From Hymenobacter polaris (GTDB lineage Bacteria > Bacteroidota > Bacteroidia > Cytophagales > Hymenobacteraceae): DNA of 64,000 nucleotides. The DNA lies in the NCBI RefSeq assembly GCF_012927305.1, contig NZ_JABBGH010000001.1, positions 682,001 through 746,000 on the forward strand. The letters are read 5' to 3'. The position numbers were made by a program, and so were the translations under genes. Shown here piece after piece: positions 17,298 to 25,426 of this stretch (positions are counted from its first letter, which is position 1; the number at the start of each line of letters is the position of its first letter). Under the pieces are notes generated by a model that had not been told where the DNA came from, did not search any database, and saw nothing but the letters and a program-made list of their open reading frames with translations.

Positions 17298-18086
17298 ATG
17301 CGAAACTGCTACTTTCTGCTGCTGGGTGCGAGCTACTTGCTGGCCGGTGGCGCCCGCGCCCAGGCGCCCGCCGACACCCTAGGGGCCGCCGCGCTGCCCA
17401 GCGCGCTGCGGGTCACCTCGGCCGTCGATTCAACCGGCGAGTGCACCGAGGTGCTGAGCTGGGGCACGGCGGCGGCGCTGGTGCGCACTTTCTACCCCAC
17501 CGGCCAGCTGCACGAGTACCTGCCCTTTGCCCAGCTGGCCCTAGGGGTGCGCCACGGCATCAGCAGCACCTGGTATGCCACCGGCCAGGCCGAACGCCTG
17601 GAGCCCTACGAGCGCGGCCGGCGCGAGGGCGAGCTGTTATTATTTTATGAAAACGGCCAGCTTAAGCGCCAGGCCCGCTACCAGGCCGGCCTCGAGCAGA
17701 GCAGCCGCTGCTACGATGGCCAGGGCCAGCCCGTGCCCTACTTCCCCTACGAGCAAGCCCCCTTGTACCCCGGCGGCCTGGCCCGCCTCAACCAGGAGAT
17801 AAACCAGCGCCTGCGCCGCACGCCCGCGCTAAGCCGCCTGTTCATGCCCGAGCCTATTGTCCTTAGCGTCACCTTTCTAGTAAACACGGATGGGCGCCTG
17901 AGCGAGCCCCGCGTAGAAGTACCCAGCCGCTGGCCGGTGCTCGACCAGGCCGTGCTGCGGGCGGTGCAGCAGCTGAGCCGCGCGTGGCAGCCCGGCCGGC
18001 GCGATGGGCAGCTAACTACCTTCCGCTACCGCCTGCCCATCGAGTTTAAGTCGCTGGTTATGGGCGGCTCCGTGCCGCGCCTCTAG
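17298..18086 (+). CDS. MORN-like repeat protein with TonB C-terminal domain
   Basis: A 262-residue exported protein with a signal peptide (LLLGASYLLAGGARA). The middle has MORN/YwqK-type repeats (FYPTGQLHEYLPF, GISSTWYATGQAERLEPYERG, GELLLFYENGQLKRQARYQAG; residues about 65-140) and the end carries a TonB C-terminal fold (PEPIVLSVTFLVNTDGRLSEPRVE ... VLRAVQQLSRAWQPGRRDG). Such combinations are frequent in Bacteroidota as envelope proteins with unknown partners; the energising TonB helix is missing, so it is not a classical TonB. It is monocistronic and followed by the promoter and leader of the OmpA gene. Confidence 0.82.
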   Translation: MRNCYFLLLGASYLLAGGARAQAPADTLGAAALPSALRVTSAVDSTGECTEVLSWGTAAALVRTFYPTGQLHEYLPFAQLALGVRHGISSTWYATGQAERLEPYERGRREGELLLFYENGQLKRQARYQAGLEQSSRCYDGQGQPVPYFPYEQAPLYPGGLARLNQEINQRLRRTPALSRLFMPEPIVLSVTFLVNTDGRLSEPRVEVPSRWPVLDQAVLRAVQQLSRAWQPGRRDGQLTTFRYRLPIEFKSLVMGGSVPRL

Positions 18087-18141
18087 GGGCTGGCGGGCCC
18101 CGCGCAACCTCTACTGAACCGTAGCCGTAAGGCTCGCGGCG

Positions 18142-18149
18142 TACTTTTG
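18142..18149 (+). promoter_or_regulatory. -7 promoter element of OmpA gene
   Basis: TACTTTTG, a full match to TAnnTTTG. Transcription should start near 18156, giving a leader of about 120 bases before the OmpA ATG at 18279. Confidence 0.6.
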
Positions 18150-18159
18150 TGGCCGACTA

Positions 18160-18260
18160 CCGAGGGCCGGCCAAGAGGGACGTAGCCGCGCAAGCTACGC
18201 AACCTGCCTTAGCAATTACTTGATTGCTAAGGTAATGCCAGGCTTTCGGCTGGTATTTTT
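18160..18260 (+). ncRNA. Structured mRNA leader upstream of OmpA gene (riboswitch-like)
   Basis: By hand folding, CCGAGGGCC (18160-18168) pairs with GGCTTTCGG (18241-18249), nine pairs including two G-U, closing two internal stems: CGTAGC/GCTACG (18181-18199, loop CGCGCAA) and CCTTAGCAAT/ATTGCTAAGG (18207-18232, loop TACTTG). The 3' strand of the closing stem is also the loop of an alternative hairpin ATGCCAG/CTGGTAT (18235-18256) followed by TTTTT, so the closed fold and the terminator-like hairpin exclude each other. The single-stranded joints (GGCCAAGAGGGA, CAACCTG, TAATGCCA) are purine-rich and unpaired. No known riboswitch class fits well. Function is inferred from architecture only. Confidence 0.5.
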
Positions 18261-18278
18261 CACTTATCCTACTTCTTC

Positions 18279-19919
18279 ATGAAGCACCTACTATTCGCCA
18301 CCTCGCTGCTGGGGCTGGGGATTTGCGCGGTTACGCCGCGTGCTGACGCCCAAACCCCCGATAAAAAATGGGGCTTGAGCGGCTACGTGTCCACGCTGCA
18401 ATACCGCGGCGACCTGGGCAGCAACTTTTGGGATGCGCGCAACCTGAACTACGGCGGCGGCATTACCCTGAGCCGCTACATCTACGGCGGCCTCGACCTG
18501 AATCTGTCGGCCAACCAGGGCGCTATGTACTTCCCGGCCGATGGCTCGTCCTTCACGGGCACCGGCAACGCGGCCACCAACAACCGCCGCTTCTACGCCA
18601 ACATGAGCACCTTCGGGCTGGGCTTCAAGTTCAAGCTCTTCCCCAAGTCGCCGGTGGTGCCCTACATCCTGCTGCAGCCGGGCTTTGCCTACATCTACAC
18701 CAACCGCTACGCCAACGGCTCGACCGTTAACAGCCGCACCAACTACGGCTCGTTTGACGGGCAGGCGGGCCTAGGGCTGGATTTTCACCTCACGCCGGGC
18801 TTCGGTATTTTCGTGCAGGCTGGTCAGCACTACCTGGCTGCGCCTGACGACCGCCTCGACGGCGTGGCGGGCAGCGACGACAGCTTCTGGGACCGCTACG
18901 ACCGCTACATGCAGTTTTCGGCCGGTCTCACCGCCAACTTTGGCAAGCCCAAGGATACGGACATGGACGGGGTGCCCGACCGCAAGGATAAGTGCCCCGA
19001 CACGCCCCAGGGCGTGAAGGTAGACGAGAACGGCTGCCCGCTGGACACCGACGGCGACGGCATCCCCGACTACCAGGACAAGTGCCCCGACGTGAAGGGC
19101 ATCGCCGCCCTGCAGGGCTGCCCCGACGCCGACGGCGACGGCGTGACCGATGCCGACGACAAGTGCCCCAACACCCCGGCCGGCGTGCGCGTCGATGCCA
19201 CCGGCTGCCCGCTCGACGCCGACGGCGACGGCGTGCCCGACTACCTCGATAAGTGCCCCAATACGCCTGCTGGCGTGAAAGTAGACGCCAACGGCTGCCC
19301 GCTCGACCGCGACGGCGACGGCGTGCCCGACAACGAGGACCGCTGCCCCGACCGCCCGGGCCCGGCCAGCAACAAAGGCTGCCCCGAGATTAAGGCCGAG
19401 CAGAAGAAAATCCTGAACGAAGCCACGAAGTATATCAACTTCGACTTCAACAAGGCAACGCTCAAGCCCTCGTCCTACACCCGCCTCGACCAGATGGTAG
19501 CCATCCTGAACGAGTACCCCGACTACTCGCTCAGCATTGCCGGCCATACCGACAGCAAAGGCGCCGACGACTACAACCTGCGCCTGAGCTACGAGCGCGC
19601 CGCCTCGGCCCGCAAGTACATGCTCGACCACGGCATCCCGGCCGAGCGCATCGAGGCCCGCGGCTACGGCGAAACCAAGCCCATTGCCAGCAACGCCACC
19701 GCCGCCGGTCAGGCCCTGAACCGCCGCGTGGACTTCGACCCCTACCTGACCGGCGAAGCCAACGCCGCCGAGGTGAAGTACGGCCCGGCCCCGAGCATCG
19801 CGGAAATCCGCGCCGCTGGCCAGAAGCTGCCCGGCAAGAAAACCACCGGCACCGGCGCCCCGCGCTCGCGCAAGGCCCCGGTGAAGGCCCCCGCCAAAGC
19901 CCCGATGCGCAAGAAGTAA
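18279..19919 (+). CDS. OmpA-family protein with thrombospondin type-3 repeats
   Basis: A 546-residue outer-membrane protein. In order: signal peptide (residues 1-25), an eight-stranded-type beta-barrel (about 30-225), five TSP3-like calcium-binding repeats of the form DxDGDGxPDxxDKCPxTPxG (about 228-370), and an OmpA C-terminal peptidoglycan-binding domain (YINFDFNKATLKPSSYTRLD ... IAGHTDSKGADDYNLRLSYERA; about 387-495), then a Lys/Pro/Ala-rich tail. It should tether the outer membrane to peptidoglycan and is likely abundant. A structured leader and promoter precede it and a strong terminator follows. The basic tail of about 40 residues is longer than in most relatives. Confidence 0.95.
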   Translation: MKHLLFATSLLGLGICAVTPRADAQTPDKKWGLSGYVSTLQYRGDLGSNFWDARNLNYGGGITLSRYIYGGLDLNLSANQGAMYFPADGSSFTGTGNAATNNRRFYANMSTFGLGFKFKLFPKSPVVPYILLQPGFAYIYTNRYANGSTVNSRTNYGSFDGQAGLGLDFHLTPGFGIFVQAGQHYLAAPDDRLDGVAGSDDSFWDRYDRYMQFSAGLTANFGKPKDTDMDGVPDRKDKCPDTPQGVKVDENGCPLDTDGDGIPDYQDKCPDVKGIAALQGCPDADGDGVTDADDKCPNTPAGVRVDATGCPLDADGDGVPDYLDKCPNTPAGVKVDANGCPLDRDGDGVPDNEDRCPDRPGPASNKGCPEIKAEQKKILNEATKYINFDFNKATLKPSSYTRLDQMVAILNEYPDYSLSIAGHTDSKGADDYNLRLSYERAASARKYMLDHGIPAERIEARGYGETKPIASNATAAGQALNRRVDFDPYLTGEANAAEVKYGPAPSIAEIRAAGQKLPGKKTTGTGAPRSRKAPVKAPAKAPMRKK

Positions 19920-19944
19920 TTCGGCGCCCCTAGGCAAGTAAGAA

Positions 19945-19977
19945 AGCGGCCCGCTCACTTCGAGCGGGCCGCTTTTT
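19945..19977 (+). terminator. Intrinsic terminator after OmpA gene
   Basis: Perfect 12-bp stem AGCGGCCCGCTC / GAGCGGGCCGCT with a short ACTTC loop and a six-T tail, 25 bases after the stop. Confidence 0.93.
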
Positions 19978-20115
19978 TGGTGGGTGGGCCACCAGCCAGG
20001 CGAAGCCTTTAGGAGCGGAGGGGGCCTAGGGGCCAAAAAATCGGGGTAACTTGCGGCCGATTTACTTTAGGAAGCTAACAGCCAGCCGCTACTAGCTAAA
20101 AGCTCAGAACAAGAA

Positions 20116-21576
20116 ATGGACGACGCCACGCTTGCCAGCTACCAGCCCGTGATTGGCCTGGAAGTTCACGCCCAGCTGCTTACGCACAGCAAAATGTACT
20201 CGGCCGATGAGAACGAGTACGGCTCGCTGCCCAATACCAACCTTTCGGTGATTACCCTGGCCCACCCCGGCACCCTGCCCCGCGTAAACCGCACGGCCGT
20301 GGACTTTGCCATGAAAATGGGCCTGGCCACCAACTGCCAGATTCAGCGGGAAAACGTGTTTGCCCGCAAGAACTACTTCTACCCCGACCTGCCCAAGGGC
20401 TACCAGATAACCCAGGACAAGACCCCGATTTGCTACGGCGGCCACTTGGATATCCGGCTGGCCGATGGCAGCACGCGCCGCATCGGCATCACGCGCATCC
20501 ACATGGAGGAGGACGCGGGCAAGAGCATGCACCTGGCCGGCGAAACCGAAACCCTGGTGGACCTGAACCGGGCCGGCGTGCCGCTCATCGAGATTGTGAG
20601 CGAGCCCGACATCCGCACCGAGGAGGAAGCCTACGCCTACCTGGCCGAAATTCGGAAGCTGGTGGAGTATCTGAGCATCTGCGACGGCAATATGGAGGAA
20701 GGCTCGCTGCGCTGCGACGCCAACGTGAGCGTGATGAAGAAAGGCGCCGATAAGTTCGGTACCAAGGTGGAAGTCAAGAACATGAACTCCTTCCGCAACG
20801 TGCAGCGCGCCATTGAGCACGAGGTGCGGCGGCAGGTAGCCATTTTGGAAAAAGGCGGCGAAGTGGACAGCGAAACCCGCGGCTTCGACGCGGCCAGCGG
20901 CACCACCAGCGGTCAGCGCTCGAAGGAAACCCTTAACGACTACCGCTACTTCCCCGAGCCCGACCTGCCCCCGCTGGTGATTGACGACGCCTGGCTGCAC
21001 CGCGTGCAGGCCGAGCTGCCGGCCCTGCCCCAGCAGCTCTACGCCCGCTTCACCGGCGAGCTGGGCCTCGGCGACTACGACGCCTCGGTGCTGATTGACC
21101 AGAAGGCAGTGGCCCTGTATTTCGACGAGCTGGCCCGCCTGACGCCCGGGAGCGCCAAAGCCGCCGCCAACTGGGTGATGGGCCCGGTGAAGTCCTACCT
21201 CAACGAGCGCGCCCTCGACATGACCGACTTTCCGCTCGACCCCGGCCAGCTGGCCGGCATCATCGAGCTGATTGACGCGGGCAAGCTCAACTACTCGGTG
21301 GCCAGCAAGCAGCTCTTCCCCTATTTGCTGGAGCACCCCACGGCCAATGCCACCGGCGCGGCCGAGCAGCTGGGCCTACTCACTAAAACCGAAGGCAACG
21401 AGCTGGAAGGCCTGGTGCAGCAGGTGCTGGCCGCCAACCCCGCCAAAGTAGCCGAGTACCGCGCCGGCAAGAAGTCGCTGGTGGGCATGTTTATGGGCGA
21501 GCTGATGAAGCTGACCGGCGGTAAAGCCGACCCCAAGCAAGCCAACCAGCTGCTGCGCCAGGGCCTGGAGGCCTAG
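20116..21576 (+). CDS. gatB: Asp/Glu-tRNA amidotransferase subunit B (GatB)
   Basis: A 486-residue GatB, the kinase/transamidase subunit of GatCAB that converts Glu-tRNA(Gln) or Asp-tRNA(Asn) to the amidated forms. The N-terminal YQPVIGLEVHAQLLTHSKMYS, the KNYFYPDLPKGYQITQ motif, RIGITRIHMEEDAGK, and KVEVKNMNSFRNVQRAI are family signatures (cradle/kinase domain, residues 1-290); the C-terminal helical and YqeY-like domain ends KQANQLLRQGLE. gatA and gatC are not adjacent, as is common in Bacteroidota. Length is normal. A hairpin repeat follows the stop and probably ends the transcript. Confidence 0.97.
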   Translation: MDDATLASYQPVIGLEVHAQLLTHSKMYSADENEYGSLPNTNLSVITLAHPGTLPRVNRTAVDFAMKMGLATNCQIQRENVFARKNYFYPDLPKGYQITQDKTPICYGGHLDIRLADGSTRRIGITRIHMEEDAGKSMHLAGETETLVDLNRAGVPLIEIVSEPDIRTEEEAYAYLAEIRKLVEYLSICDGNMEEGSLRCDANVSVMKKGADKFGTKVEVKNMNSFRNVQRAIEHEVRRQVAILEKGGEVDSETRGFDAASGTTSGQRSKETLNDYRYFPEPDLPPLVIDDAWLHRVQAELPALPQQLYARFTGELGLGDYDASVLIDQKAVALYFDELARLTPGSAKAAANWVMGPVKSYLNERALDMTDFPLDPGQLAGIIELIDAGKLNYSVASKQLFPYLLEHPTANATGAAEQLGLLTKTEGNELEGLVQQVLAANPAKVAEYRAGKKSLVGMFMGELMKLTGGKADPKQANQLLRQGLEA

Positions 21577-21599
21577 GGATGACAGTAATAAAAGAAATG

Positions 21600-21697
21600 A
21601 AAAGCACGTCATGCTGAGCTTGCCGAAGCATCTCTCCCGCGCCCCTAGGCTGTCGTTCGGGAGAGATGCTTCGGCAAGCTCAGCATGACGTGCTTTT
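21600..21697. repeat. Intergenic hairpin repeat, copy 3
   Basis: 39-bp perfect arms (AAAAGCACGTCATGCTGAGC to GCATCTCTCCC and complement) around 20 bases that contain CCCCTAGGC. It lies between gatB and the TlpA-like gene, both on the plus strand, 24 bases after the gatB stop. Confidence 0.9.
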
Positions 21698-21799
21698 GTG
21701 AACGTTAAAAACCAACTTTTATTCCGACCGGAACCCTAGGCCCCACTTGGTGTTTACCCAAGCGCCACCGTACCTGCCCTAGGGCTTCCTTTGCTGTAA

Positions 21800-22936
21800 A
21801 TGACTATTCCCATGAAACCTGCCGTCGTCGCCCTCGCCCTGCTGGGCCTCACTAATGCCTGCCAGAACGCCAGCGCCGCCGAGGGCTACGAAATCAGCGG
21901 GCAGCTGCGCAACGCGGCGGCCGGCACTACCCTGCACCTGGCCGAGCTGACCAGCAGCCAGTTTGTGGAGCGCGGCACGGCCAAGGTTGATGCCCAGGGC
22001 CGCTTCACCTTCAAGGGCGTGCTGCCGGTGAAGGAGGCCGTGTACCAACTGAAAGTGGACGAGCCCAACCAGGTGCTGCTGGTGCTGGATAATAAAACCC
22101 ACCTCACGCTGGCCGGCGACGCCAAAAACCTGCCCGCCAGCTACTCGGTAAAGGGCTCGAAGGACTCGCAGGTGATGCAGGAGCTGACCCAGACGCTGAG
22201 CGCCAGCCGCAGCCAGATGCAGCAGTTGGTGCAGCGCTACAACACCCTCAAGCAAGCCGGCCGCACCGATTCGCTGCCCGCCATTGAGGCCCGGGCCAAC
22301 GCGGTGCAGCTAGGGGCTGCCCGCCAAGCCAAGGCTATTATTCGGCGCAATGCCACGTCGGTGGCGGCGGGCTTTGCCACGCTCACCTTCTTGAGCCCCG
22401 ACGAGGACTTTGCCTTTGCCGACTCCATTGCCGCCGTGCAGCAAAAAGCCCAGCCGGCCTCGCCCTTCACCCAGGCCCTGGCCGAGCGCCTGGCCCCGCT
22501 GCGGGCCACGGCCATCGGCACCGAAGGCCCCAACATCGACCTGCCCACGCCCGCCGGCAAAAACCTGTCGCTCAAGAGCCTGCGCGGTAAGTACGTGCTG
22601 GTGGACTTCTGGGCCAGCTGGTGCGGCCCCTGCCGCCAGGAAAACCCCAACGTGGTGAAGGCCTACAACGAGTTCAAGGACAAAGGCAAAGGATTCACCA
22701 TCTACAGCGTGTCGCTCGACCAGAAGAAGGAAAACTGGGAGCAGGCCATCGCCGCCGACCACCTGAGCTGGCCCAACCACGTGTCGGACCTCAAGTTTTG
22801 GCAGAGTGCCGGCGCGGCCGCCTACGGCGTACAGGCCATTCCGCAGTCGTTCCTGCTCGACCCGCAGGGTAAGATTATCGCCAAAAACCTGCGCGGCCCG
22901 GCCCTGGAGGCCAAGCTAGCCGAGGTACTGAAGTAA
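21800..22936 (+). CDS. TlpA-like thioredoxin with DUF4369 domain
   Basis: A 378-residue exported thiol-disulfide protein. After an N-terminal signal (MKPAVVALALLGLTNA) comes a DUF4369 beta domain (YEISGQLRNAAAGTTLHL ... DNKTHLTLAGDAKN, about 30-130), a helical linker, and a TlpA/AhpC-TSA thioredoxin domain (residues about 240-378) with the active site WASWCGPCRQENP and the cis-proline loop QAIPQSFLLD. It probably reduces or isomerises periplasmic thiols, for example in cytochrome c maturation. Bacteroidota carry many such paralogs. Two ATG starts (21800, 21812) are possible; the second gives a more regular signal peptide. A lipobox is not convincing although a Cys follows. Confidence 0.92.
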   Translation: MTIPMKPAVVALALLGLTNACQNASAAEGYEISGQLRNAAAGTTLHLAELTSSQFVERGTAKVDAQGRFTFKGVLPVKEAVYQLKVDEPNQVLLVLDNKTHLTLAGDAKNLPASYSVKGSKDSQVMQELTQTLSASRSQMQQLVQRYNTLKQAGRTDSLPAIEARANAVQLGAARQAKAIIRRNATSVAAGFATLTFLSPDEDFAFADSIAAVQQKAQPASPFTQALAERLAPLRATAIGTEGPNIDLPTPAGKNLSLKSLRGKYVLVDFWASWCGPCRQENPNVVKAYNEFKDKGKGFTIYSVSLDQKKENWEQAIAADHLSWPNHVSDLKFWQSAGAAAYGVQAIPQSFLLDPQGKIIAKNLRGPALEAKLAEVLK

Positions 22937-22957
22937 GCGGCAGCGTACGTTGCCGGT

Positions 22958-23010
22958 AGTACAGGCCCTGGGCCCGCGGGAAAATTACCGGCGGGTCCAG
23001 GGCCTGTACT
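22958..23010. terminator. Hairpin between TlpA-like gene and hydrolase
   Basis: 20-bp arms AGTACAGGCCCTGGGCCCGC / GCGGGTCCAGGGCCTGTACT with one mismatch around 13 AT-rich bases. The right arm overlaps the -7 element of the next gene, so a transcript hairpin here may both end tlpA-like transcription and tie up that promoter region. Confidence 0.6.
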
Positions 23011-23014
23011 TTTG
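23007..23014 (+). promoter_or_regulatory. -7 promoter element of the hydrolase gene
   Basis: TACTTTTG matches TAnnTTTG. With a start near 23021 the GTG at 23041 becomes the likely first codon, since the earlier GTG at 23020 would lie at or before the transcript's 5' end. Confidence 0.5.
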
Positions 23015-23040
23015 GGCCGGTGCTTAATTTCAGTCAGCGC

Positions 23041-23770
23041 GTGCAAAGCAGGAAGCGGCAGTGGGCGAGAGGCAGTTGGCTGCTGCTGGGCCTAGGGGCG
23101 GGCTGCCGAGCTAGCTCGCCCGCGGTGCCCGCGCCGGCAGCCCGCGCGGCCGGGGCGCACCGCGTAGCGACGGCACAGCGGGAGTTTATAGATTCGGTGC
23201 ACCAGCGGCGCATTCCGGTGCGCACGTATGCACCCGCCCGCGGCCCGACGGCGGGGCTGAAAGTGGCGCTGCTCAACCACGGCTACGGCGTCAAAAACAG
23301 CGCTTACTCCTTCCTGGCTCGCAACCTAGTGGCGCACGGCTACTTGGTGGTGAGCGTGCAGCAGGTGCTGCCCACCGACGCCCCGCTGCCCACCACCGGC
23401 AACCCCGCCGAAACCCGGCGCCCAGCCTGGGAGCGCGGGGTGCAAAGCCTGCGGGCCGTGCTGCGCGCGCTGCCCCGCGCGTATCCCGGCCTCGACCTAG
23501 GGCACACGCTGCTGGTGGGGCACTCCTTCGGGGGTGATGTGGTGATGCTCTTCGCGCAAGAATATCCTGCGGAAGCCGAGCAGGTTATCTCACTGGATAA
23601 CTGCCGGATGCCGCTGCCGCGCCGTGCTGCCCAGTCCGGCCGAGCAGGCGGCCCTAGGGATGCGCGTGGTGCCGCTGCTCGCCACCCGCCACGGCGACAT
23701 GTGCGACCGCGCTACCAAGGCCCAGCAGCAGGAAATTAATCGCTACATCAACGAGTTTCTGGTGCCCTAG
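23041..23770 (+). pseudogene. Alpha/beta hydrolase, frameshifted
   Basis: The first part (23041 to about 23612) encodes an exported alpha/beta hydrolase: VALLNHGYGVKNSAYSF oxyanion region, then VGHSFGGDVVMLFA with the nucleophile motif GHSFGG, and VISLDNCRMPLPR. From about 23618 the homologous continuation is in another frame: VLPSPAEQAALGMRVVPLLA, then HGDMCD with the expected catalytic His, and EINRYINEFLVP ending at TAG 23768-23770. Compared with the usual family pattern about 20 residues between MPLPR and VLPSP are also missing, so a non-triplet deletion best explains it. As written, the +1 frame ends at 23739 with an Arg-rich tail and no catalytic His. A sequencing error is less likely but possible. 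Confidence 0.75.
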
Positions 23771-23894
23771 GGCCTAGGGCGCGGCCAGAAGCCAATGGCG
23801 CGGGCTTTTGGGCGGGCGCGGTCAAGTAGCTTACCTCGCAGGCTAAAGCTGCGCTATTAGCTACTGAGCTGCCACTCCAAAGCGAGGCGGGGGG

Positions 23895-24731
23895 TTATAA
23901 AAACATGGCTTTGAGGCCGGCCCAGAGGCGCTTTTTAAGGCTGACGTCGTATTCGACCATCTCGACCTCGGCGGCGGCCAGGTAGGCTAGGTTCAGGTTG
24001 GGAAACAAAACGGGCTCATAAATCTGGGTGGTGCGCACGGCCACATCGAGCAGGTTTTTGCCGAAGGCCAGCACGTGGGTGGCGGCAATTTCGCGGCGCA
24101 GGTTTTCCAGCGCCACCGGGTAGGGGCCGGCCACGTTCACCAGCACCACGTCGGCCATTACCAGGCTGATGGCTTGCAAAAGCTTGTTGAGAAACACGTT
24201 GCGCGGCAGCTTCTGAAACTGAGTTTCGGGCAGGCGCACCAGCACCACCACGCCCTGGGCGTTGCTGCCTAGGGTGTTGAACTGGGTGAGCAGGTAGGGT
24301 GCCACCGGTGGGGTAGCCGGCGGCCCCGCGGCCGGCGCGGGCGCCGCTACCGGCGCCGGAGCAGCGAGCACCACTGGGCTAGCTGCCGGCGCCGGCCGAG
24401 CGGCTACCGGCGGCGTAGGCAGGGCAGCCAGCGACGGCAGTTTGCCGGCCGCCACTGGCAGGGGTGGGGTGGGTGCCGCAGCAGCCGGGGCCAGGGGCGG
24501 GGCAGCCACTGGCGCGGGCGGCCTAGGGCTTGCGCTGGCCGCAACGACTGGGCTGGCCGCGGCCGAAGCCAGCGCTGCAGCTGGGCTAGGGGCTACTGCT
24601 GCGGGCGCGGGGGCAGCAGCCGGGGCGGGCTCGGGCGTGCGCTCGGCAGCTTCGAAGGGCACGTAGAGCGTGATGTCGGTATAGAAGCTTTGCAAAAAGG
24701 CCAGCGTGCCAGCCTGCTGGTCAGTAGTCAT
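23895..24731 (-). CDS. Protein with Ala/Pro-rich linker and conserved C-terminal domain
   Basis: A 278-residue cytoplasmic protein: a short N-terminal helix region (TLAFLQSFYTDITLYV), an Ala/Pro-rich low-complexity linker (about residues 30-150), and a C-terminal domain (about 150-278) with RNVFLNKLLQAISLVMADVV, REIAATHVLAFGKNLLDV, YEPVLFPNLNLAYLAA and the ending KKRLWAGLKAMFL. The last part resembles an uncharacterised Bacteroidota family whose pattern recalls DNA polymerase III psi/uracil-DNA-glycosylase-like folds; I regard that as a weak hint only. It starts 14 bases after the acyl-CoA thioesterase gene, so the two form an operon. The linker length is likely to vary between strains. Confidence 0.65.
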   Translation of the reverse strand: MTTDQQAGTLAFLQSFYTDITLYVPFEAAERTPEPAPAAAPAPAAVAPSPAAALASAAASPVVAASASPRPPAPVAAPPLAPAAAAPTPPLPVAAGKLPSLAALPTPPVAARPAPAASPVVLAAPAPVAAPAPAAGPPATPPVAPYLLTQFNTLGSNAQGVVVLVRLPETQFQKLPRNVFLNKLLQAISLVMADVVLVNVAGPYPVALENLRREIAATHVLAFGKNLLDVAVRTTQIYEPVLFPNLNLAYLAAAEVEMVEYDVSLKKRLWAGLKAMFL

Positions 24732-24745
24732 TTATGCAAGAAAAA

Positions 24746-25279
24746 TTAAGCTATTTCAAAGAGCGCGCGCAGTTCGGTGGCGTCAATGGGCTTCATGCGG
24801 CCGGCCAGCACCAGGCGCAGCTGGCGGCGGCGCAGGGCCCCGTCGTAGAGGGCAATTTCGTCGGCGGTTTCGGGCACGGCCTCGGGCACGTCGATGGGCC
24901 GGCCCGACTGGTCGACGGCCACGAAGGTGAAGAAGGCCTCGTTGGTTTTTACCTTGGTGCCGCTCGGAATATCCTCGGCCCACACGTCGATGTGCACCTC
25001 CATGCTGGAGCTGAACGAGCGCGTGACCTGGGCCTGCAGCGTCACGACGTTGCCCAGGCGAATGGGGTCGCGGAAGGACACGTTATCGACCGAGGCCGTG
25101 ACGACGATGCGGTTGGAGTGCTTCTGGGCCGCGATGGCGGCGGCAATGTCCATGAGGTGCATCATGCGGCCCCCCATCAGGTTGTTGAGCGTGTTGGTAT
25201 CGTTGGGCAATACCAGCTCGGTCATGATGACGAAGGAATCGGATACGGGGCGTTGCTTTTTCAAGTAGTTGGGCGTCAA
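24746..25279 (-). CDS. Acyl-CoA thioesterase (hotdog fold)
   Basis: A hotdog-domain acyl-CoA hydrolase of about 177 residues. The family core reads TELVLPNDTNTLNNLMGG, HLMDIAAAIAAQKHSNR and TASVDNVSFRDPIRLG, with the catalytic Asn/Asp positions in the first block. It hydrolyses acyl-CoA thioesters to free acid and CoA in the cytoplasm. The start is placed at TTG 25279 (MTPNYLKKQ) because relatives have about 15-20 residues before TELVLP and a TACCTTTG promoter element lies 44 bases upstream; ATG 25225 is a shorter alternative. It is the first gene of a two-gene operon. A single hotdog domain is present, so it should act as a hexamer or dimer. Confidence 0.93.
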   Translation of the reverse strand: MTPNYLKKQRPVSDSFVIMTELVLPNDTNTLNNLMGGRMMHLMDIAAAIAAQKHSNRIVVTASVDNVSFRDPIRLGNVVTLQAQVTRSFSSSMEVHIDVWAEDIPSGTKVKTNEAFFTFVAVDQSGRPIDVPEAVPETADEIALYDGALRRRQLRLVLAGRMKPIDATELRALFEIA

Positions 25280-25322
25280 GGTAGCAAATAGGGCCAGGAA
25301 TAGAGGGTGGGAATAGATAGGG

Positions 25323-25330
25323 CAAAGGTA
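25323..25330 (-). promoter_or_regulatory. -7 promoter element of thioesterase operon
   Basis: TACCTTTG on the minus strand (consensus TAnnTTTG). It predicts a start near 25316 and supports translation from 25279 rather than from the far upstream ATG in the same frame. Confidence 0.55.
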
Positions 25331-25426
25331 GCTGCTACGTTTGCCGTGCGCGCCGCGTGCAACGGTAGCGGGCCCTAGGGTGTCATCCAGGCACAACCCT
25401 TTGCGCAACCCCCGCAACTCTCTGGC

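Noticed and set aside
18160..18260. SAM-I riboswitch
   Set aside because: Only short motifs match; the P2/P3 architecture and GAA/GC-rich core of SAM-I are absent and the downstream OmpA gene is not a usual target.
18771..20036. A 421-codon frame antisense to the OmpA gene
   Set aside because: It is a shadow of strong codon bias in the TSP3 repeats and OmpA domain; composition is Val/Ala/Gly-rich without any family pattern.
20104..21336. A 410-codon frame antisense to gatB
   Set aside because: Antisense to a highly conserved gene; no recognisable domain.
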